Source: DATGEP01 sp035310125 (GTDB lineage: Bacteria > Chloroflexota > Ktedonobacteria > Ktedonobacterales > JADMIN01). Taken from it: a stretch of DNA of 10,653 nt. The translations under genes were made by a program, and so were the position numbers. Below, piece by piece: positions 6,833-10,653 of this stretch. Every line of letters begins with the position of its first letter. Positions within the stretch are counted from its first letter, which is position 1. The stretch covers positions 1 to 10,653 of the forward strand of contig DATGEP010000381.1 in NCBI GenBank assembly GCA_035310125.1, in the 5' to 3' direction. The notes under the pieces are model-generated. The model made no database searches. It saw nothing but the letters and a program-made list of their open reading frames with translations, and was not told the DNA's origin.

Positions 6833-7327
6833 ATGCCGATGCCGACGCCCCCCAAACCGGGCGAGGAGCCGACAAATGAGGCCGAGGTCTATCGCTACCA
6901 CTTTCGCCGGTTGATTACGTGGTATCTGGAGGCGCTGGATCCGCTGCCGCCGGATGCGTTCCAATGGTGCCCGCCGGCAGAGGAGGAAAACTCGCTGGCG
7001 GCAATCTGCATGCATGCCATTGTGTCCGCTGAGTGGTGGGTGCTGAGTTGTTGCGGGAACGGGCCGCTGGAGCGCAACCGCGACGACGAGTTCGCGGCGG
7101 AAGTGGCCTGGGCTGAGCTGCGTCCGCGCTTCGAGGCGTGGCTGCAACAGGCGGAGGTGCTCCTGGAGGGGCAGACGAGCGAGCAGCTTGGCACGATCAG
7201 CCGGCACCCGGCGGGCGACAGGATGGTGCGGCGGTGCATGACGCATGTGATCGAGCACCTGGGACTGCACCTGGGCCATGTGGAGATTACGATAGATTGG
7301 TGGAAGGCGGCGCGACAGGGGATGTAA
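6833..7327 (+). CDS. DinB-superfamily (DinB_2/DUF664-like) putative metal-binding protein
   Basis: A 164-residue, mainly helical protein, the typical size of the DinB/YfiT four-helix-bundle superfamily. The first metal-site histidine is H61 in the helix SLAAICMHAIVSAEWW. The others come from the last helix, HVIEHLGLHLGH, where H142 and H146 have the family H-x3-H spacing; H138 and H149 lie nearby. DinB proteins are mostly uncharacterised; known members include mycothiol- or bacillithiol-dependent transferases and maleylpyruvate isomerase. The start ATG 6833 follows the FAH stop codon by 2 bases and uses the GGAAGGAG at the end of the FAH gene as ribosome site. That indicates co-translation and a shared role with the FAH enzyme. 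It has no signal peptide or membrane segment. It is complete; only its substrate is unknown. Confidence 0.88.
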   Translation: MPMPTPPKPGEEPTNEAEVYRYHFRRLITWYLEALDPLPPDAFQWCPPAEEENSLAAICMHAIVSAEWWVLSCCGNGPLERNRDDEFAAEVAWAELRPRFEAWLQQAEVLLEGQTSEQLGTISRHPAGDRMVRRCMTHVIEHLGLHLGHVEITIDWWKAARQGM

Positions 7328-7336
7328 CCGCCTCTC

Positions 7337-7373
7337 GCTCCATACTCCCTGCATTTCGCGGGGAGTATGGAGC
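7337..7373. terminator. Perfect 13-bp stem-loop between convergent genes
   Basis: GCTCCATACTCCC (7337-7349) pairs perfectly with GGGAGTATGGAGC (7361-7373). The 11-base gap can close further (T-G, G-C, C-G) to a five-base loop, ATTTC. It sits 9 bases after the DinB-family stop codon and 33 bases from the stop of the opposing cystathionine gene. A bidirectional terminator or 3'-end protector is the natural reading. Neither side has a T-tract. Confidence 0.7.
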
Positions 7374-7406
7374 GTCGCGCGGGATCAACATGGCAGGCCA
7401 ACGCAA

Positions 7407-8594
7407 TCAGTGCGCGCGAGCGGCGGGTTCAGGAGCGCGTGCGCTGGTAGGCTTGACGGCGGCAAACGCCTGCTTGAGATCGGCAATCAGATCGTCCACG
7501 TCTTCGATGCCGACGGAGAGCCGCAGCAGGGTTTCCGTGACGCCCCGGCGCTCGCGCTCGGCAGCGGGAATGGAGCCGTGCGTCATGCTCGCCGGGTGGC
7601 AGCAGAGGGATTCGACGCCGCCCAGGCTTTCGGCGAGCGCGAAGAGCTGTAGGCGGCGCACGAAGGCGTCCACATCCGCGCGGTCACCCTGGAAGTCGAA
7701 CGAGACCATGCCGCCGAAGCCGCTCATCTGGCGCTTGGCAAGCTCGTGATCGGGATGCGATGCCAGGCCGGGATAGTACACCGTGCGGACGAGCGGATGG
7801 CCAGCCAGGAACTCCGCGACACGCTGGGCGTTCTCGTTGTGCTGGCGCATACGTACGGCGAGTGTCTTGACGCCGCGCAGCACCAGCCAGGAGTCGAAGG
7901 GCGAGGGGACGCCACCGGCGGCGTTCTGGTAGAACTTGATGTCGGCATAGAGCTGCTCATCGGACGTGAGCACCGCGCCCCCGACGACATCGCTATGCCC
8001 ATTCAGGTACTTGGTCGTGCTGTGGACGACGATATCGGCGCCAAGATCGAGCGGGCGCTGCAACACGGGAGTGGCGAAGGTGTTGTCAACGACGAGCTTG
8101 ACGCCGCGCGCGTGGGTGATGCGGGCGAGGGCAGCGATATCCACAAGGGAGAGCAGCGGGTTGGTCGGCGTCTCAGCCCAGATCATCTTCGTCTCGGGGC
8201 GCAGCGCAGCCTCATACGCGGCGATGTCGCGGGCGGGCACATAGTCGAAGGTGATGCCCATTGGGCGCAGAACCCGCTCGAAGATGCGATAGCTGCCCCC
8301 GTAGAGGTCATCGCCCGCGACTACGTGATCGCCGGGGCGCAGGATGCTCAGGACTGCGCTGGATGCCGCCATTCCGCTGCCGAAAGCGAGGCCGAAGCGG
8401 GCGTTCTCCAGCGCGGCGAGACAGGCCTCAAGCGCGGCGCGTGTGGGATTGCCGGTGCGCGAGTACTCGAATCCTTTATGGTCGCCAAGGCCGGCCTGCG
8501 TGTATGTGGAGGTTTGGTAGATTGGCGTTATGGTAGCGCCGGTGGTTGGGTCAGCTGGCTGGCCGGCGTGGATGGCGCGCGTGGCGAATTCCAT
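7407..8594 (-). CDS. metB: Cystathionine gamma-synthase / gamma-lyase family PLP enzyme
   Basis: A 395-residue enzyme of the Cys/Met-metabolism PLP family. Visible active-site features are YSRTGNPT at 44-51 (phosphate contact), SGMAASSA at 73-80, VVDNTFATP at 168-176 with D170 for the pyridine nitrogen, and HSTTKYLNGHSDVVGG at 191-206, where K195 carries PLP. ALAESLGGVESL (319-330) includes E328, in the segment that tunes the reaction. The closest remembered match is actinobacterial MetB (CGS), but CGS, cystathionine gamma-lyase and O-acetyl/succinylhomoserine sulfhydrylase are hard to separate by sequence, so the symbol is less sure than the family. The enzyme works in the cytosol, linking cysteine and homocysteine, the latter being the substrate of MetH in this window. 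The start at 8594 has GAGG about 10 bases upstream. The C-terminal 15 residues are a low-complexity Ala/Pro tail. SLCCHPASMTH contains an unusual Cys pair (331-332). Confidence 0.95.
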   Translation of the reverse strand: MEFATRAIHAGQPADPTTGATITPIYQTSTYTQAGLGDHKGFEYSRTGNPTRAALEACLAALENARFGLAFGSGMAASSAVLSILRPGDHVVAGDDLYGGSYRIFERVLRPMGITFDYVPARDIAAYEAALRPETKMIWAETPTNPLLSLVDIAALARITHARGVKLVVDNTFATPVLQRPLDLGADIVVHSTTKYLNGHSDVVGGAVLTSDEQLYADIKFYQNAAGGVPSPFDSWLVLRGVKTLAVRMRQHNENAQRVAEFLAGHPLVRTVYYPGLASHPDHELAKRQMSGFGGMVSFDFQGDRADVDAFVRRLQLFALAESLGGVESLCCHPASMTHGSIPAAERERRGVTETLLRLSVGIEDVDDLIADLKQAFAAVKPTSARAPEPAARAH

Positions 8595-8650
8595 CGTGAT
8601 ACTGCCTCACTTCGCTGTGCATGTGCGCCCATTACAAGGGCGTCCTGGGA

Positions 8651-8659
8651 AGTATAACA
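8651..8659 (-). promoter_or_regulatory. Extended -10 promoter for the cystathionine enzyme gene
   Basis: On the minus strand the sequence reads TGTTATACT, a TGn extended -10 with a 5/6 hexamer. The start would be near 8644, giving a leader of about 50 bases. A small 5-bp hairpin (CGCCC 8626-8630 with GGGCG 8638-8642) lies at the start of this leader. Confidence 0.55.
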
Positions 8660-8681
8660 TGATGTGGGGTGTAGACGGCCA

Positions 8682-8701
8682 CCCTCGTATGTCTACGAGG
8701 G
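8682..8701 (-). terminator. Stem-loop after the CpXC gene
   Basis: CCCTCGTA (8682-8689) pairs perfectly with TACGAGGG (8694-8701) around a four-base loop, 7 bases beyond the CpXC stop codon. No T-tract follows on the minus strand. It separates the CpXC unit from the downstream cystathionine gene, which has its own promoter. Confidence 0.55.
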
Positions 8702-8708
8702 AGGAACA

Positions 8709-9392
8709 TCATGCGGGGGTGTTGAGCGCTTTCACCAGCGTATTGATACGGGCACGCGGTCCATACAGCCAGATGGCGTAGCCTTCCGGCTCGTCTTCGA
8801 CCTCGATCTGACAGGCGGACTGTTCAGCGAGCTGCCGCGCAACACTGAGGAGACGGGCGCGCTCAGCCGGACCGGCGCCACGCGCGTTGAGGGCGACTTT
8901 GCCCAGCTTTTCTTCAGGCTCAAGGAGCGAGTCCACGAGGGTGATGAGCCGGTCGGTGCCGAATATCACTTGCATCGGTGGGGCATCCGGCTCGATGCGG
9001 GCCTGCAAATCTTCTGAAGGCGTACGGCGGCGGATGGTCGGGCGCGAGAGGTCTATGGGCGGATTGCTCTTGCTCGTCAGCCGCTCGGACGCCTCAACAG
9101 CCTGGGTGTAGACGCGGCGGAGATTGTTGAGCAGTGCATCGCGCGCCTCGTCGGGTACATCCGCGCTGGGAGAGACATAGGCGAAGAGGCCGCGCTTCAT
9201 GTCGTGGTAGACAAATGGCTGCGCGCTTTCGGCCTTGCGGCCACAATTTGGACAGACGGCGACGTTGAGTGTGCCGAAGAGCAAGCGATATAATAACGCG
9301 GGCTCCAGCGTGACATTTACCGCCGCATAGACGGTGCTGGAAAATTGGGTGCCACAGGGGCACGCGAAGGTGACCTGAGATGAGCGAGACAT
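8709..9392 (-). CDS. CpXC-domain protein with an unassigned C-terminal domain
   Basis: A 227-residue protein. The N-terminal half is a CpXC domain: CPCG with C11 and C13, then CPNCG with C47 and C50 (a four-cysteine, probably zinc-binding knuckle), followed by the family's PFVYHDMKRGLFAYVSP (59-75). A polar, Arg/Pro-rich linker follows (about 105-138). The last 90 residues show predicted beta-alpha-beta-beta-alpha order: strand KVALNARG (165-172), helix from PAERARLLSVARQLAEQ (175-191), strands CQIEVEDEPEG (194-204) and YAIWLYG (205-211), helix INTLVKALN. I recognise no family for this part. The function of CpXC proteins is unknown. The start at 9392 has AGGA 8 bases upstream and a possible extended -10 (TGGTACACT, minus strand, 9460-9468). 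It has no signal peptide or membrane segment. Confidence 0.88.
   Translation of the reverse strand: MSRSSQVTFACPCGTQFSSTVYAAVNVTLEPALLYRLLFGTLNVAVCPNCGRKAESAQPFVYHDMKRGLFAYVSPSADVPDEARDALLNNLRRVYTQAVEASERLTSKSNPPIDLSRPTIRRRTPSEDLQARIEPDAPPMQVIFGTDRLITLVDSLLEPEEKLGKVALNARGAGPAERARLLSVARQLAEQSACQIEVEDEPEGYAIWLYGPRARINTLVKALNTPA
9265..9294 (+). promoter_or_regulatory. Possible antisense promoter inside the CpXC gene
   Basis: TTGAGT (9265-9270) and a perfect TATAAT (9289-9294) stand 18 bases apart, pointing right. Transcription from about 9301 would be antisense to the first ~90 bases of the CpXC gene and its leader. It is the best -10 hexamer I noticed in the window. It could be coincidence, since the same bases encode ordinary Leu-Leu-Tyr-Arg codons. 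Confidence 0.25.
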
Positions 9393-9459
9393 GTGCTATT
9401 CCTGAAAATTGCGGTGTGGAGAGGACGTGATACCATCAGTGCGCGACACACACCGATCC

Positions 9460-9468
9460 AGTGTACCA
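9460..9468 (-). promoter_or_regulatory. Possible extended -10 promoter for the CpXC gene
   Basis: The minus strand reads TGGTACACT (TGn plus a 4/6 hexamer) in the 91-base gap between the DUF2085 and CpXC genes. The predicted start is near 9453 with a leader of about 60 bases. This is a weak match. Confidence 0.3.
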
Positions 9469-9483
9469 CACATGCTTACGGTT

Positions 9484-10122
9484 TCAGCGGTGGGCGGGCG
9501 CAAACTCCGCGCGGGCGGAGGCTTCGAGCTGCGGCAGGGTGAACCACGCGGTGCCGATGCCGAAGATGATGCCGGTCAATAAGCGCAACCAGACGTTACT
9601 CTCGCGCCAGCCGAAGAATTGTGTGCCGCCGTCCAGGGCCATTGGAAGTATCGCGAGCATCCACATCCACCACGTGAACGCCTGGATTGAGCGGCGTTTG
9701 CGCAGGAAATTGAGCGCGATACCGGCGATAAGCATGGAGCTATAGATGGCGAGGCAGCGCGCACACAGGCAGATCTGGAAGCCGCCGATGAAGAAGGAGT
9801 GGGAGGGTATTTGATCGCAGGCGAAACGGTATGCGCGAAAGACGGCGCTGGCTGGTCCTGTGAAGCCGAGAGCATAGCCGACCGGCGCGAGCACCGCGAC
9901 GCCGATCCATGCGGCCAGCACGCCGTTGACGACGGCCAGCCAGTGCTTGCGCAGCCACTCCGAGGCGCCATCGCTGAGACGCACGAGCGTAGAGTTGAAC
10001 GCCTGGCGGCGCGGTCCGATGCCCGCCAGCACGTACTCCATCTCTTCTGTGCGCATCCCATTAGATGGGCGCGGGCGCCCGGTGCTCGTATCTTGACCGG
10101 TTGGTATGTCTGACGGAGTCAT
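9484..10122 (-). CDS. DUF2085 family integral membrane protein
   Basis: A 212-residue protein matching the DUF2085 pattern. DQIPSHSFFIGGFQICLCARC (103-123) has C102, C118, C120 and C123, matching the family's HQ..RSF...G..lpvCaRC.giy. DGGTQFFGWRESNVWLRLLTG (164-184) matches the family's DG..Q..G.R.S...R..TG. Four hydrophobic segments are visible, at about 61-86, 124-140, 149-165 and 178-198; the first 55 residues are polar and should lie outside the membrane. The function of the family is unknown; the cysteines suggest a metal or redox site near the membrane surface. The frame stays open upstream to 10581, but that stretch is antisense to the tRNA, so it is not coding. ATG 10122 is the best start, though its ribosome site (AAAGGG) is about 14 bases away. 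A palindrome 35-62 bases upstream may control it. It is followed by the CpXC gene after 91 bases. Confidence 0.88.
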   Translation of the reverse strand: MTPSDIPTGQDTSTGRPRPSNGMRTEEMEYVLAGIGPRRQAFNSTLVRLSDGASEWLRKHWLAVVNGVLAAWIGVAVLAPVGYALGFTGPASAVFRAYRFACDQIPSHSFFIGGFQICLCARCLAIYSSMLIAGIALNFLRKRRSIQAFTWWMWMLAILPMALDGGTQFFGWRESNVWLRLLTGIIFGIGTAWFTLPQLEASARAEFAPAHR

Positions 10123-10156
10123 CGTAGCTACTCGGCCCTTTCGATTCGCCGCAATT

Positions 10157-10184
10157 CCTATGGACAGCATACCATAGGTGGTAT
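10157..10184. promoter_or_regulatory. Overlapping inverted repeats upstream of the DUF2085 gene
   Basis: CCTATGG (10157-10163) and CCATAGG (10172-10178) form a perfect 7-bp inverted repeat with 8 bases between the arms. ATACCA (10169-10174) and TGGTAT (10179-10184) form a second one sharing bases with it. On the minus strand the shared part reads TGGTATGCT, a possible extended -10 (TGn plus 4/6), so a protein bound here would cover the promoter. The arrangement looks like an operator; the regulator is unknown. Confidence 0.4.
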
Positions 10185-10327
10185 CGCGGCGCACCCCAGC
10201 ACGTCTCTCGCTGTTCGACTTCGCGCCGCCGCGCGCTGGCGCGGCTTCGTAGGCGCGTCCGCCGGATGCCCGCCGGCCCATCTCGCAGCCTCCTGTTTGT
10301 GAGAGGAGCGCGGTGCTTCGCGCATGC

Positions 10328-10357
10328 TTGACGTGGGCGCGAGTGGTCGGGTATACT
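10328..10357 (+). promoter_or_regulatory. Promoter of the tRNA-Gly gene
   Basis: TTGACG (10328-10333, 5/6) and TATACT (10352-10357, 5/6) are 18 bases apart. The start would be near 10364, about 5 bases before the mature tRNA. This is a compact sigma-70-type promoter. Confidence 0.75.
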
Positions 10358-10368
10358 GGTGTCACCAC

Positions 10369-10443
10369 GCGGGAGTGGCGCAGTGGTAGCGCAATTGCTT
10401 CCCAAGCAATGGGTCGCGGGTTCGAATCCCGTCTCCCGCTCCA
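10369..10443 (+). tRNA. tRNA-Gly with anticodon CCC
   Basis: A full cloverleaf can be drawn. The acceptor stem is GCGGGAG (10369-10375) with CTCCCGC (10433-10439), with discriminator T10440 and encoded CCA (10441-10443). The D stem is GCGC/GCGC with loop AGTGGTA. The anticodon stem is ATTGC (10394-10398) with GCAAT (10406-10410), and the loop TTCCCAA carries anticodon CCC (10401-10403), which reads GGG glycine codons. The T arm is GCGGG-TTCGAAT-CCCGT with one G-T pair. It is a single gene with its own promoter and terminator, with no tRNA cluster beside it in the window. No attachment-site duplicate or integrase is visible. Confidence 0.97.
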
Positions 10444-10473
10444 AGGCCTCCAGATGTGATCTGGAGGCCTTTT
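10443..10473 (+). terminator. Intrinsic terminator of the tRNA-Gly gene
   Basis: A perfect 13-bp stem, AAGGCCTCCAGAT (10443-10455) with ATCTGGAGGCCTT (10459-10471), has a three-base loop GTG and runs into TTTT (10470-10473). The left arm begins at the last base of the encoded CCA. It is the only hairpin in the window with a T-run. Confidence 0.88.
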
Positions 10474-10522
10474 GTGTACCTGCGCGTTTTTCGCCACATC
10501 CTCCGATTTTTCCCCAGCGATG

Positions 10523-10653
10523 TCAGTCGCGCGCGCGATGGCTGTATCTCCCCAGCGCATCAAGTTCCGCCCTTTGTTCAAGCCGCTTCAGCGTCATAAC
10601 CGCTCTGTGAGAAAGCCACATGGGTTCGTGACCTGGGTGTGTACCGGGCGCCG
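10523..10653 (-). CDS. Possible C-terminal end of a gene entering from the right edge
   Basis: An open minus-strand frame enters at the right edge and stops at TGA 10523-10525, giving 42 residues that end in HRAVMTLKRLEQRAELDALG and a short Tyr/His/Arg-rich tail. The charged, helix-like composition is compatible with a protein C-terminus, but the stretch is too short to assign and no terminator follows it before the tRNA region. An unrelated non-coding stretch is equally possible. Confidence 0.25.
   Translation of the reverse strand, partial: APGTHPGHEPMWLSHRAVMTLKRLEQRAELDALGRYSHRARD

Noticed and set aside
7746..8657. Plus-strand open frame of 303 codons opposite the cystathionine gene
   Set aside because: It is the mirror of a fully conserved PLP enzyme and has no domain or ribosome site of its own.
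10369..10473. tRNA as an integration site of a mobile element
   Set aside because: There is no integrase gene and no repeated tRNA 3' end in the window; the tRNA is directly followed by its own terminator.
10061..10581. Minus-strand frames crossing the tRNA, giving peptides such as GFEPATHCLGSNCATTAPLPR or GRRDSNPRPIAWEA
   Set aside because: These are the well-known spurious translations of the antisense strand of a tRNA gene. They should not extend the DUF2085 protein upstream of 10122.

Overview
The window is GC-rich bacterial chromosome. It carries eight well-supported protein genes plus one tRNA gene. No mobile element, phage gene, CRISPR array or rRNA was seen. The gene set includes a compact cobalamin-dependent methionine synthase, a LaeA/TMT1-like methyltransferase, a CpXC-domain protein, a DUF2085 membrane protein and a DinB-like protein. 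Together with a tRNA that has a genome-encoded CCA, this would fit a member of the Chloroflexota (for example a Ktedonobacteria-like or Thermomicrobia-like lineage). That assignment is inference from gene character, not from a phylogenetic marker.

Layout from left to right. Positions 1-3626 (minus): metH, nearly complete, running off the left edge close to its C-terminus. Positions 3627-3911: a structured leader/intergenic stretch with two stem-loops and several short palindromes. Positions 3912-4466 (minus): a DJ-1/PfpI-family protein. Positions 4467-4762: a divergent promoter region. Positions 4763-5671 (plus): a class I SAM-dependent methyltransferase. Positions 5805-7327 (plus): a tightly coupled pair, a fumarylacetoacetate-hydrolase-family enzyme followed 2 bases later by a DinB-superfamily protein. 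A perfect 13-bp stem-loop (7337-7373) separates this pair from the convergent PLP-dependent cystathionine gamma-synthase/lyase gene (7407-8594, minus). Positions 8709-9392 (minus): a CpXC zinc-ribbon-like protein with an unassigned C-terminal half. Positions 9484-10122 (minus): a DUF2085 membrane protein. Positions 10369-10443 (plus): tRNA-Gly(CCC) with its own promoter and intrinsic terminator. The last 130 bases may hold the C-terminal end of another minus-strand gene.

Functionally, two genes belong to sulfur amino acid metabolism. The cystathionine enzyme connects cysteine and homocysteine, and MetH methylates homocysteine to methionine. They lie about 3.8 kb apart on the same strand and do not form an operon. 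The FAH-family plus DinB pair is the only clear two-gene operon. It invites the idea of an isomerase/hydrolase pair in aromatic ring-cleavage catabolism, by analogy with the gentisate pathway.

Promoters follow a recurrent pattern. TGnTATACT (extended -10) precedes the PfpI, FAH and cystathionine genes, and TATACT precedes the tRNA. Most gene-end hairpins lack a U-tract, whereas the tRNA terminator has a short one. I do not see evidence for an exciting undescribed multi-gene system. The items most worth a second look are the FAH-DinB pair, the C-terminal domain of the CpXC protein and the structured metH leader.
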